Assembly (NCBI GenBank): GCA_007120565.1
Contig: SKNK01000432.1
Coordinates: 1-6,985 of the forward strand
DNA length: 6,985 nt
Reading direction: 5' to 3'
Source of the DNA: Nitriliruptoraceae bacterium
GTDB lineage: Bacteria > Actinomycetota > Nitriliruptoria > Nitriliruptorales > Nitriliruptoraceae
Shown here piece after piece: positions 1 to 6,826 of the stretch (positions are counted from its first letter, which is position 1; each line of letters begins with the position of its first letter). Both the position numbers and the translations under genes were made by a program. The notes beneath the pieces are model-generated. The model did not search any database. It saw only the letters and a list, made by a program, of their open reading frames with translations, and was not told the DNA's origin.

Positions 1-487
1 CGGTGAGGAGCACGAAGATCCACAGGAAGAACGCCCAAGCAGGGACGTCGAACGCGATGTCGCCGACGACCGAGATGTTCTGGGGCAACCCGGCGTAGGC
101 CGGACCGAGGAAGGCGAACAGCGCGGCGATCACCGTCTGTCCCAGGAACTTCGTGGTCTTGGTGAGGCCGAGGTTGCGTTGGGCGCGCACCTTGATGAGG
201 TCGTCGGCGAACCCCACGACCGCCATGGCGACGAAGGTCCCCAGCACCAGGACACCCAGGGCGGTGATCCGCGTCCCGGTCAGGTGAGCGACACCGAACG
301 CGACGACGGTCGCAAGGACGATCGCCGTGCCTCCCATCGTCGGTGTACCGGCCTTGTGCTGGTGCTCCGGCCCCTCCTCACGGATCGGCTGCCCGAACCC
401 GCGCTCCCGGAAGTAGCTGACGACCAGCGGGGTGCCGGCCAACGCAACGAGCAACGCGACGGCTCCGGCGATCAGGATCGCGATCAC
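1..487 (-). CDS. mraY: MraY, phospho-MurNAc-pentapeptide transferase (N-terminal part, truncated by window edge)
   Basis: This integral membrane enzyme transfers phospho-MurNAc-pentapeptide from UDP to undecaprenyl phosphate, forming lipid I on the inner face of the membrane. The visible 162 residues start at a GTG and begin MIAILIAGAVALLVALAGTP, a first membrane helix. The MraY signature HQHKAGTPTMGG lies at residues 42-53, and the aspartate-rich catalytic motif DDLIK at 95-99, followed by NLGLTKTTKFLGQ (105-117). Further hydrophobic segments lie at about 53-71, 76-95, 115-132 and from 150 to the edge. The family is usually about 320-370 residues, so roughly half is present; the rest lies beyond position 1 and nothing suggests it is broken. 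The start is fixed by GGAGGT seven bases upstream and by a GTGA overlap with the murF stop, which implies coupled translation. Identification is firm. Confidence 0.97.
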   Translation of the reverse strand, partial: MIAILIAGAVALLVALAGTPLVVSYFRERGFGQPIREEGPEHQHKAGTPTMGGTAIVLATVVAFGVAHLTGTRITALGVLVLGTFVAMAVVGFADDLIKVRAQRNLGLTKTTKFLGQTVIAALFAFLGPAYAGLPQNISVVGDIAFDVPAWAFFLWIFVLLT

Positions 488-1860
488 GTGGTGGACCTCC
501 CAGCCGCGACGGTCGCGGCGAGCGAGATCAACCCCGCGACCTTCGAGCCCTTGACGAGTAGGACGTCCCCGCTGCGGAGCGCACCGGTGACGTACATCGC
601 CGCTTCTTCGGGATCGGGAACCTGGCGAACCACGATGTCCGCGGCTTCACCCGCCCCGCGGGCGATGCCCTGTGCCTCGTCGCCGACGACGACCAACTCA
701 TCGACGCCCAACTCCACGCAACGATGTCCGATGCCCACGTGTTCCTCCTCAGCGGTCGGACCGATCTCCCCCATGACGCCGAGCACCGCGAAGGTCCGAC
801 CGGTGCGTTCGATCGCCACCAACGTCTCGAGGGCCGCACGCACCGACGTGGGGTTGGCGTTGTAGGCGTCGTTGATGAAGGTGACGCCATCCTGCACGAA
901 CACCTCACCGCGCCCTGGCGAGATCCGAGCCTCGGCCATGGCTGCGGCAGCTGCCTCGATATCGACGCCGAGGTAGCCCGCGACCGCCAGCCCGAGCAGC
1001 GCGTTGTTCACCTGGTGACGACCAGCGACGGGCAGCCGGAGGCGAGCCTCTCCCCACGGTGTCACCGCGGTCGCACTGGCTCGCGCGTAGCGATCCAAGG
1101 TGACCTCGCGCGCGTGGACGTCAGCGTCGAGATCGTCGGTGGCGACGCGGAGCACGTTGGGAGCGATCGCCGCCATCGCGGCGACCCGTGGATCGGCGAC
1201 GTTCAGGATCGCCATCCCGCCCGGCCGGAGAGCCTCCACCAGTTCCTGCTTGCCCCGGGCCACGTCATCGATGGTGCCGAAGACCTCGAGGTGGACCGCG
1301 GCGACCGCGGTGATGACCGCGACATCGGGAGACAACGCGGGCGCGAGCGCGGCGATGTCTCCGACGTGTCGCGCGCCGACCTCGGCGACCAGTACCTCGG
1401 TGTCTTCGCGTAACCCCAACAGGGTCAGCGGCACGCCCAACTCGTTGTTGAAGGAGCCGGCGGCCGCGTGGACCCGTCGGCCGGCGCCGACGGCCGCCGC
1501 CGCGAGGTCCTTGACCGTGGTCTTGCCGACCGACCCGGTCACGGCGACCGACGAGGGCCGGACGTAGGCACGAACCGCCGCCGCCAGACGAGCGAGAGCC
1601 ACCCAGGGATCATCGACGACCACGACCGGCACCCCGACGTCGAGGTGGCGGCCGGCGACGACGGCGACCGCACCACCGTCCACCGCCGCGGCGGCGAAGT
1701 CCTGTCCGTCGGCGTGCTCGCCCGGAAGGGCGACGAACAGCGCCTTGCCGTCCGGCAGGCGTCGGGAGTCGGTGGCGACCTGATCGATCACGACCTGGGG
1801 GTCACCGGCTACCTCGCCGTTGACGGCGTGGGCGACCTCGCGCAGCGACAGTTCGATCAC
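484..1860 (-). CDS. murF: MurF, UDP-MurNAc-tripeptide:D-alanyl-D-alanine ligase
   Basis: This cytoplasmic ATP-dependent ligase adds D-Ala-D-Ala to UDP-MurNAc-tripeptide, completing the pentapeptide that MraY uses. At 458 residues it has the normal length. The N-terminal substrate domain contains DSRRLPDGKALFVALPG (31-47). The ATP-binding P-loop is TGSVGKTT (108-115). The MurF-type FNNELGVPLTLL follows (137-148), then AEVGARHVGDIA (159-170) and HLEVFG (190-195). Lys204 is the likely carbamylated lysine. GRHQVNNALLG (280-290) precedes the MurF hallmark INDAYNANPTS (329-339) and LVKGSKV (435-441). The motif usually read as LGDM.ELG is LGVMGEIG here (360-367). The gene starts at GTG, shares GTGA with the murE stop and has GGAGG six bases upstream. 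It carries one in-frame TTA leucine codon (Leu150), the only one I found in the genes of this window. Confidence 0.97.
   Translation of the reverse strand: MIELSLREVAHAVNGEVAGDPQVVIDQVATDSRRLPDGKALFVALPGEHADGQDFAAAAVDGGAVAVVAGRHLDVGVPVVVVDDPWVALARLAAAVRAYVRPSSVAVTGSVGKTTVKDLAAAAVGAGRRVHAAAGSFNNELGVPLTLLGLREDTEVLVAEVGARHVGDIAALAPALSPDVAVITAVAAVHLEVFGTIDDVARGKQELVEALRPGGMAILNVADPRVAAMAAIAPNVLRVATDDLDADVHAREVTLDRYARASATAVTPWGEARLRLPVAGRHQVNNALLGLAVAGYLGVDIEAAAAAMAEARISPGRGEVFVQDGVTFINDAYNANPTSVRAALETLVAIERTGRTFAVLGVMGEIGPTAEEEHVGIGHRCVELGVDELVVVGDEAQGIARGAGEAADIVVRQVPDPEEAAMYVTGALRSGDVLLVKGSKVAGLISLAATVAAGRSTT
495..500 (-). promoter_or_regulatory. Ribosome binding site of mraY
   Basis: GGAGGT on the minus strand lies seven bases before the GTG at 487-485 and inside the 3' end of murF. 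It supports the GTG start that overlaps the murF stop codon. Confidence 0.85.
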
Positions 1861-3326
1861 CGGTGCCCTCCGATCGCTTCGAGCGCCTCGGCGGCCACGG
1901 CGCGGTCGTCGAAGGGCACCACTCGGTCCGCGAGCTCCTGGGTCGTCTCATGTCCCTTGCCGGCGATGAGCACCACGTCCCCCGGTGTTGCGCGCTCGAT
2001 GGCGCGGTGGATCGCCTGGCGACGATCGAGTTCGAGCACGACCTCGGACGACGCATCGGTGGCCTTGGCGCCCGTCGCCAGGGCATCGAGGATGGCCTGC
2101 GGATCCTCGCTGCGCGGGTTGTCGGACGTGAGCACGGCGACGTCGGCGAGGGTCGCCGCCGCGCCCATCGCGGCGCGCTTGCCTCGGTCGCGATCGCCCC
2201 CGGCCCCGAGCACGAGGATCAGCCGCCCCTGCGGATCGAGCGAGGTCCGCAGAGAACGCAGGACCGAGCTCACGGCGTCCGGGCTGTGCGCGTAATCGAC
2301 GAGGACCTCGATCTTGGACGCCGCCTGCACGCGCTCCAGTCGCCCTGGGGCACCGGGGCACGCCGCAACGCCCGTGATCGCTGCGTCCCGAGGCAGGCCG
2401 ACCGCCGTCGCGGCGACCACGGCGACCACCGCGTTGGCGAGGTTGAAGTCACCGGGCATCTGGGTGGTCACCTCCACCTCGTCGTCGCCCCAACGCAGAC
2501 GCGCCAGCCCACCGCGGACGTCGAGCTCCTCGGCGACGATCTGGACGTCGGCGGCGTCATCACGCCCGACCGTGGTCACCGGCACGGTCGCCTGATCGGC
2601 GAGGCGTCGTCCCCAGGCATCATCGATCACCACCACCCCATGGCGCGTGAACTCCGGGGTGAACAACCGGGCCTTCGCCGTGAAGTACGCCTCCATCGAG
2701 CCATGCCAGTCGAGGTGGTCCTGCGACAGGTTGGTGAACACCCCGACCGCGAACCGGGTGCCGTCCACACGGCGCAGGTCCAGACCGTGGGAGGAGACCT
2801 CCATGGCCACGACGTCGACCCCACGGTCGTCCATGTGGCGGAGCAGGCGCTGCAGATCGGTCCCTTCTGGGGTCGTGCGCAGCCCCTCCTGCCGTTCACC
2901 GTGGATCCTCGCCTCGACGGTGCCGATCACGCCGGTTCCCCTGGCTGAAGCTGCTGCGGCGGCTTCGAGCAGGTACGCGATCGTCGTCTTGCCGTTGGTG
3001 CCGGTGATGCCGACCACCGCCAGTCGGTCGCTGGCGCGGCCGTGGATGACGGCAGCCGCTGGCCCGGTTGCGGCACGAACGGAGGGGACCCGGATCTGCG
3101 GGACGGCGAGGTCGAGCCAGCGTTCGACCAGCAACGCCGCAGCTCCGGCCTCGACGGCGCTCTCCGCGTGATCGTGGCCGTCGTGGCGCGCACCGGGGAT
3201 GGCGCAGAACAGCCAGCCGGAAGCGACCTGCCGGCTGTCGTGGGTGGCGTCGATGACCTCGACGTCACGGCCATGACGCTCTGCACGGTGCAGTGCAGCA
3301 GCCACGTCGGACAAGGTGGCGGTCAC
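1857..3326 (-). CDS. murE: MurE, UDP-MurNAc-dipeptide ligase, predicted meso-diaminopimelate-adding
   Basis: This cytoplasmic ATP-dependent ligase adds the third stem-peptide residue to UDP-MurNAc-L-Ala-D-Glu. The chosen protein is 489 residues, typical for MurE. In order it shows DSRQVASGWLFCAIPG (30-45), P-loop TGTNGKTT (108-115), TTPEG (151-155), EVSSHGLDLRRVDGTRF (176-192) and HLDWHGSMEAYFTAK (204-218, with Lys218 the expected carbamylated lysine). GAPGRLE (325-331), DYAHSPD (344-350), GAGGDRDRGKR (374-384), DNPR (402-405) and AGKGHE (455-460) follow. In this family DNPR marks meso-diaminopimelate specificity, as opposed to L-lysine. The GTG start at 3326 was chosen because GAGGAG lies just upstream and the MurE homology begins there. 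The frame is open for another 53 codons to a GTG at 3485, but that part has no family features and lacks a convincing Shine-Dalgarno sequence. The stop overlaps the murF start. Confidence 0.96.
   Translation of the reverse strand: MTATLSDVAAALHRAERHGRDVEVIDATHDSRQVASGWLFCAIPGARHDGHDHAESAVEAGAAALLVERWLDLAVPQIRVPSVRAATGPAAAVIHGRASDRLAVVGITGTNGKTTIAYLLEAAAAASARGTGVIGTVEARIHGERQEGLRTTPEGTDLQRLLRHMDDRGVDVVAMEVSSHGLDLRRVDGTRFAVGVFTNLSQDHLDWHGSMEAYFTAKARLFTPEFTRHGVVVIDDAWGRRLADQATVPVTTVGRDDAADVQIVAEELDVRGGLARLRWGDDEVEVTTQMPGDFNLANAVVAVVAATAVGLPRDAAITGVAACPGAPGRLERVQAASKIEVLVDYAHSPDAVSSVLRSLRTSLDPQGRLILVLGAGGDRDRGKRAAMGAAATLADVAVLTSDNPRSEDPQAILDALATGAKATDASSEVVLELDRRQAIHRAIERATPGDVVLIAGKGHETTQELADRVVPFDDRAVAAEALEAIGGHR
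1867..1871 (-). promoter_or_regulatory. Ribosome binding site of murF
   Basis: GGAGG on the minus strand lies six bases before the murF GTG (1860-1858), within the last codons of murE. It decides the GTG start that overlaps the murE TGA as GTGA. Confidence 0.85.
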
Positions 3327-3330
3327 GGTG

Positions 3331-3336
3331 CTCCTC
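3331..3336 (-). promoter_or_regulatory. Ribosome binding site of murE
   Basis: GAGGAG on the minus strand lies four bases before the GTG at 3326-3324; the GAGG core is six bases away. It is the best translation signal near the start of the MurE homology and is the main reason to prefer this start over the in-frame GTG at 3485. Confidence 0.7.
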
Positions 3337-3420
3337 GTGGGGTCCGGTCGGCAGGGCGGATGGTCGGGCGACGAGCTGTGGACGCCCGGGAGGCATCGGC
3401 CCGCCCCCAGAGGTGAGCGT

Positions 3421-3440
3421 AACGCCGCTGCCTCGGCGTT
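3421..3440. repeat. Inverted repeat / hairpin in the ftsI-murE gap
   Basis: A perfect 7-bp inverted repeat (AACGCCG / CGGCGTT) is separated by six bases. In RNA this would fold into a short GC-rich hairpin about 95 bases before the murE start. No run of T follows it on the minus strand, so it is not a typical intrinsic terminator. It could be a processing or stability element, a protein site, or chance in GC-rich DNA. Confidence 0.4.
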
Positions 3441-3487
3441 CCTCGCACCCTCTGTGGCCGCCTGGACGGCCTTCTCGGCGAGCACCG

Positions 3488-5419
3488 CTAGTCCGAGGCC
3501 GGGTCACCAACGGGAGGCGACGAGGGGTCGTCGATCGGCACCCCGAGTCGGTCGGCCACCTCGTCCTCTTCCTCGGCCGCCGCCAACTCATCGAGCACGG
3601 CCTGCGCACGTACCAGGGCCTCTGGCAGGGTGGGGCTGCTGCCGTCTGGCGGAACGCGGCGAGCGATCAACGCTGCCTCCATGACCTCGGCGAAGACCGG
3701 TGCGGCGACGATCCCACCCCAGATCGGGTAGGGCTCATCCACCATCACGGCCACCACGATCTGAGGGTCATGCGCGGGAGCGAAGCCGGCGAAGGTCGCC
3801 ACGTAGCGGTCCGAGTACCCACCTTCGGGTGCAGGCTTGCGGGCCGTGCCCGTCTTTCCGGCGACCGAGTAGCCCGGGACCGAAGCCAGTGCGCCGGTCC
3901 CCATGTCGCCGGACACGGCGTCAACGAGCATCGCCTGAACAGCCTTGGCGGTGCCCTCGCTGATCACCTCCCGCTGCCTGGCAGGCGAGTTGGGCGAGAG
4001 GCGGCCGTCGCCGCCGACGGTGCCACGGACCACGCTCGGGTCCATCGCGATGCCGTCGTTGGCGATCGTGGCGTAGGCGTTGGCGAGTTGGATCAACGTC
4101 ACCGCGACCCCGTGACCGATCGCGATGGTCGGCAGGGAGCTTCCCCACCAGTCCTCGTGGCCCATCAACAAGCCCGATGCCTCGCCCGGGAAGCCCAGGT
4201 TGGTTGGACGCCCCAGACCGAAGTCGCGCAGGTAGCTGTCGAGCCGCTCGTCGCCCAACTGCTGAGCGATCTGGATCGTCCCGACGTTGCTGGATCGCTC
4301 CATGATCTCGCCGACCGTCCAGGTCGACTCGTCATGAGGATGCGCGTCGGTGAAGGTGCTCGAGCCGACCTTGATCCGGTCCTGCACGGTCAGTTCCGTC
4401 GTCGGGCTGACCAGACCCTCCTCGATCGCTGCCGCGATGGTGAAGGCCTTCTGGGTCGAGCCGGGCTCGAACATGTCGGTGATGGCGCGGTTGCGCCAGG
4501 CTTCCGCATCGTCCTGGGCCCGCTCGTTGGGGTCGAAGCCCGGGGTCGAAGCCATCGCGAGCACCTCGGATGAGGCCACGTCGAGCACGACGACGCTGGC
4601 CCCCTTGGCTTCGAACTGTTCCACCGCGTCGTTGACCGCCACCTCAGCAGCGTGCTGCACGTCACGGTCGAGGGTGAGCACCACATCGGTTCCCACCTGC
4701 GACGGCAACAGTTCTCGTACTCCCGAAGCGATGTCCAGTCCGCCCGGCGCCCGCTCGAGTAGCAGGGTGCCCGGTTCACCACGCAGCACGGTGTCGTAGT
4801 GGGCCTCCAGGCCCTGCAGCCCGTCACCGTCGATACCGGTGAAGCCGACCACCTGGGCCGCGAGACCACCACCTGGGTACACCCGCTTGGGCTCGGCCAG
4901 GACGCCGATCCCGGGGAGCTCGAGGTCACGGATCTCACGCCCGACCTCGTGGTCGAGCTGGCGTCCCAGGTAGACGAAGTGCGCGTCACGTTCGAGCCGC
5001 TCGACCAGGTCGTCGACCTCACGACCGAGGATCGGGGCGAGTGCGGTGGCGACGTCGACCGGTTCCGCGGCAGGCGGGATGATCTCACCCTCCGCGGTCT
5101 CACCGCCCTGGTACGCCCGAGGATCGGCGTAGATGGTCGCGCCTTCCACCGAGGTCGCCAGCACGTCACCGTCCCGGTCGTAGATCCGTCCCCGAGTAGC
5201 GGGCAACTCGATGGTGCGCTCACGCTGGCGCACGCTCGCGTCGGCGTACTCGTCCGCCTGGACGATCTGGATGTGCGCCAACTGTCCGAGCACGACCAGC
5301 AACACCAGGCCGTAGATGACCAGCAGCCACCGGATGCGCCGAACCGCGACCCGGTCCGCGTTCCTGCTGAGCAGACGCGGGAGGCCGGCGAGTCGCCGCG
5401 GCTTGGGCTGTCGGGTCAT
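3488..5419 (-). CDS. ftsI: FtsI / class B penicillin-binding protein (septal peptidoglycan D,D-transpeptidase)
   Basis: This membrane-anchored transpeptidase cross-links septal peptidoglycan and is a beta-lactam target. The 643 residues begin with a short basic cytoplasmic tail, then one membrane helix (about 31-53). The class B dimerisation region follows with RGRIYDRDGDVLATS (76-90). The transpeptidase domain has all three catalytic motifs: SXXK as STQK (321-324, Ser321 the acylated serine), SXN as SSN (376-378) and KTG (522-524, in AGKTGTA). No PASTA domain is visible. After the catalytic fold (about residue 590) there is a roughly 50-residue tail, first acidic (AAAEEEDEVADR) and then Pro/Ser-rich. 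The ATG directly abuts the ftsL TAG, with GGAG six bases upstream, so translation is probably coupled to ftsL. FtsL next door supports a septal FtsI role over an elongation PBP2 role. Confidence 0.96.
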   Translation of the reverse strand: MTRQPKPRRLAGLPRLLSRNADRVAVRRIRWLLVIYGLVLLVVLGQLAHIQIVQADEYADASVRQRERTIELPATRGRIYDRDGDVLATSVEGATIYADPRAYQGGETAEGEIIPPAAEPVDVATALAPILGREVDDLVERLERDAHFVYLGRQLDHEVGREIRDLELPGIGVLAEPKRVYPGGGLAAQVVGFTGIDGDGLQGLEAHYDTVLRGEPGTLLLERAPGGLDIASGVRELLPSQVGTDVVLTLDRDVQHAAEVAVNDAVEQFEAKGASVVVLDVASSEVLAMASTPGFDPNERAQDDAEAWRNRAITDMFEPGSTQKAFTIAAAIEEGLVSPTTELTVQDRIKVGSSTFTDAHPHDESTWTVGEIMERSSNVGTIQIAQQLGDERLDSYLRDFGLGRPTNLGFPGEASGLLMGHEDWWGSSLPTIAIGHGVAVTLIQLANAYATIANDGIAMDPSVVRGTVGGDGRLSPNSPARQREVISEGTAKAVQAMLVDAVSGDMGTGALASVPGYSVAGKTGTARKPAPEGGYSDRYVATFAGFAPAHDPQIVVAVMVDEPYPIWGGIVAAPVFAEVMEAALIARRVPPDGSSPTLPEALVRAQAVLDELAAAEEEDEVADRLGVPIDDPSSPPVGDPASD

Positions 5420-5860
5420 CTAGCGCTCCGCGGAGAGGACGGGCTTGAGCGGGTCGGGGGTGGACTCCGGCAGGGGCGCCTGTACGACCGCGCCATCGAC
5501 GGGGAGGTTGCGTTCGAGGTGCAGGTGGCGTGATGGCCCGGACGGAACGAGACCGAGGTCCAGGGCCGCCTCCCGGATCCGACCGGGGTCCTCCAAGGTC
5601 GCGACCTCGGCGACCAGACTGCCGTAGGCACGTTCGCTATCAGCGACCTGCCGCTCGAGGGCGCGAGCTTGCACCGCCTCAGCGGCTGCCAAGGCGTTGA
5701 GGGCGACCGCACCGAAGACGCCACCGCCGAGCAACAGGATCATCACCAGCGCGTAGGCCAACGTGTGCCGCCGACGGGGCTCGACGACGACGCTCAACTC
5801 CGGGCGGCGATCGTCCTCCCGCTGTCGTGCCGGACGTCGGGTGGTCAGTGGTGCGCTCAT
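5420..5860 (-). CDS. ftsL: FtsL-like cell division protein
   Basis: This small bitopic membrane protein is expected to be part of the FtsQ-FtsB-FtsL complex that recruits and activates the septal synthase. The 146 residues have a basic cytoplasmic N-terminus (about 1-32) and one membrane helix, AYALVMILLLGGGVFGAVAL (35-54). A predicted coiled-coil segment follows (about 56-90). Then comes LEDPGRIREAALDLGLV, matching the FtsL/DivIC pattern in which a P.RI..A..LGL motif follows the coiled coil. The C-terminal 40 residues are Pro-rich and unassigned. Sequence conservation in FtsL is low, so the call rests on topology, that motif and the position between rsmH and ftsI. The ATG overlaps the rsmH stop as ATGA and follows AGGAGGT by five bases. 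Confidence 0.88.
   Translation of the reverse strand: MSAPLTTRRPARQREDDRRPELSVVVEPRRRHTLAYALVMILLLGGGVFGAVALNALAAAEAVQARALERQVADSERAYGSLVAEVATLEDPGRIREAALDLGLVPSGPSRHLHLERNLPVDGAVVQAPLPESTPDPLKPVLSAER
5426..5429 (-). promoter_or_regulatory. Ribosome binding site of ftsI
   Basis: GGAG on the minus strand lies six bases before the ATG at 5419-5417 and within the last codons of ftsL. It is shorter than the ftsL and mraY sites, in keeping with a start that abuts the upstream stop codon (TAGATG). Confidence 0.6.
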
Positions 5861-6822
5861 CGGTGACCTCCTGGCAGCCGCCGTACCGCCCGCAGCCGCG
5901 CTGAGGCAGCTCTGGGGTTGGCGGCGATCTCCTCCTCGTCAGGGCGTTCCGGCCGCCGCACGAGCGGCTCGGCCATCGGCGTGCGTCCGCAGCCACAGAC
6001 CGGCAATCCTGGAGGGCAGATGCATCCGGTCGCCGCGGCAGCGAAGGCCTGCTTGACCCGACGGTCCTCGAGGCTGTGGTAGCTGAGGACGACGGCAACG
6101 CCACCGGGGGCGAGTCGCTCCACCGCTACCGGCAGCACCGCGTCCAACGCCGCAAGCTCGTCGTTGACCGCGATGCGCAACGCCTGGAAGGCGCGGGTTG
6201 CCGGGTGCCCACCTCGGCGTCTGGCTGCGGCAGGGATGGCGTCGCGAACGACCTCGGCCAACGCGGTCGTCGAGTGCAGCGGTCGCGCGGCGACGATGCC
6301 GCGGGCCACGCGATCAGCGAAGCGTTCCTCGCCGTAGTCACGCAGGATGCGGGTCAGCTCCCCCGTGGACCATCCGTTGACGATGTCCGCGGCGGAGACC
6401 GGCAGGTCCGGATCCATCCGCATGTCCAGCGGGGCATCCTGGCGGTAGCTGAACCCCCGTTCCGCGATGTCGACATGCATCGACGAGATGCCCAGATCGA
6501 GCAGGATGCCCGCGATGGTGGGGATGCCTCGCTCATCCAGCACGGCGGGCAGCTCGTCGAACCTGGCGCGGACCAACTCGACCGCCGCGCTCTCACGGAC
6601 GACGGCGAGGTGGTCGGCGGAGAGCTCGAGCGCCATCGGGTCTCGGTCCAGCCCGATCAGGTGCGCGTGGCCGTACCGCTCCGCCCGAGCCTCGATCACG
6701 GCCCGCGCGTGCCCTGCTGCCCCGAGGGTCGCGTCGACGATCACGCCGTCCGGGGCCTCCGACAGCAACGCGACAACCCGGTCGAGCATGACCGGGAGGT
6801 GGGGGACGGTGGTCATCGTCAT
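5857..6822 (-). CDS. rsmH: RsmH, 16S rRNA (cytosine(1402)-N(4))-methyltransferase
   Basis: This S-adenosylmethionine-dependent enzyme (formerly MraW) methylates N4 of C1402 in the decoding region of 16S rRNA. At 321 residues it has the normal length. The N-terminus HLPVMLDRVVALL (8-20) leads into the SAM-binding motif VDATLGAAGHA (29-39) and then IGLDRDP (56-62). GILLDLGISSMHVD (105-118), RGFSYRQDAPLDMRMD (122-137) and the signature HPATRAFQALRIAVNDEL (206-223) follow, with LSYHSLEDRRVK (247-258) near the end. Four cysteines in a CIC...CGC arrangement (267, 269, 276, 278) lie in the C-terminal part, as in many Gram-positive homologues. Two ATG codons are possible, at 6822 and 6816; neither has a clear Shine-Dalgarno sequence. 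The stop of the upstream open frame lies four bases before the first ATG, so translation may depend on coupling. Confidence 0.97.
   Translation of the reverse strand: MTMTTVPHLPVMLDRVVALLSEAPDGVIVDATLGAAGHARAVIEARAERYGHAHLIGLDRDPMALELSADHLAVVRESAAVELVRARFDELPAVLDERGIPTIAGILLDLGISSMHVDIAERGFSYRQDAPLDMRMDPDLPVSAADIVNGWSTGELTRILRDYGEERFADRVARGIVAARPLHSTTALAEVVRDAIPAAARRRGGHPATRAFQALRIAVNDELAALDAVLPVAVERLAPGGVAVVLSYHSLEDRRVKQAFAAAATGCICPPGLPVCGCGRTPMAEPLVRRPERPDEEEIAANPRAASARLRAVRRLPGGHR
5866..5872 (-). promoter_or_regulatory. Strong ribosome binding site of ftsL
   Basis: AGGAGGT on the minus strand, a near-complete Shine-Dalgarno sequence, lies five bases before the ftsL ATG (5860-5858) and inside the end of rsmH. 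It confirms the start that overlaps the rsmH stop. Confidence 0.88.
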
Positions 6823-6826
6823 CCGG

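Larger units (their letters stand above)
3327..3487 (-). other. 161-bp gap between ftsI and murE (murE leader)
   Basis: This is the only sizeable non-coding stretch in an otherwise overlapping operon. On the minus strand it is open in the murE frame from a GTG at 3485, four bases after the ftsI TAG, giving a possible 53-residue extension. The first part of that extension is Ala/Glu-rich and the second part Pro/Ser/Arg-rich and featureless. It includes a rare TTA codon inside the hairpin. I see no clear -35/-10 promoter and no T-run terminator. It could be an untranslated leader, a translated N-terminal extension of MurE, or a region with an unrecognised internal promoter; the first seems likeliest. 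Confidence 0.55.

Noticed and set aside
1863..2948. A 361-codon plus-strand open frame antisense to murE.
   Set aside because: It mirrors murE codons, has an Arg/His/Gly-rich composition without domain features, and belongs to the same class of GC-driven shadow frames.
3327..3487. A promoter or intrinsic terminator between ftsI and murE.
   Set aside because: I could not find a convincing -35/-10 pair or a hairpin followed by a T-run; only the short hairpin at 3421-3440 is supportable.
3293..4573. A 426-codon open frame on the plus strand, antisense to ftsI and the murE leader.
   Set aside because: It lies almost entirely opposite a well-identified gene. High-GC coding DNA often leaves long open antisense frames, and its Arg/Gly/His-rich translation has no recognisable domain.
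4390..5223. A 277-codon minus-strand frame overlapping ftsI in another frame.
   Set aside because: The translation is Ser/Arg/Thr/Pro-rich, as expected of an out-of-frame reading, and ftsI has all catalytic motifs in its own frame.
5986..6022. Four-cysteine CxC...CxC cluster in RsmH as a possible novel metal site.
   Set aside because: A similar CxCPP..PxCxCG pattern occurs in many Gram-positive RsmH proteins, so it is a family feature and not specific to this window.
6739..6753. RsmH SAM-binding motif reads GAAGH where some homologues have GGGGH.
   Set aside because: Small residues vary at these positions in the family and variants with Ala are known to me from other bacteria, so this is not a sign of lost function.
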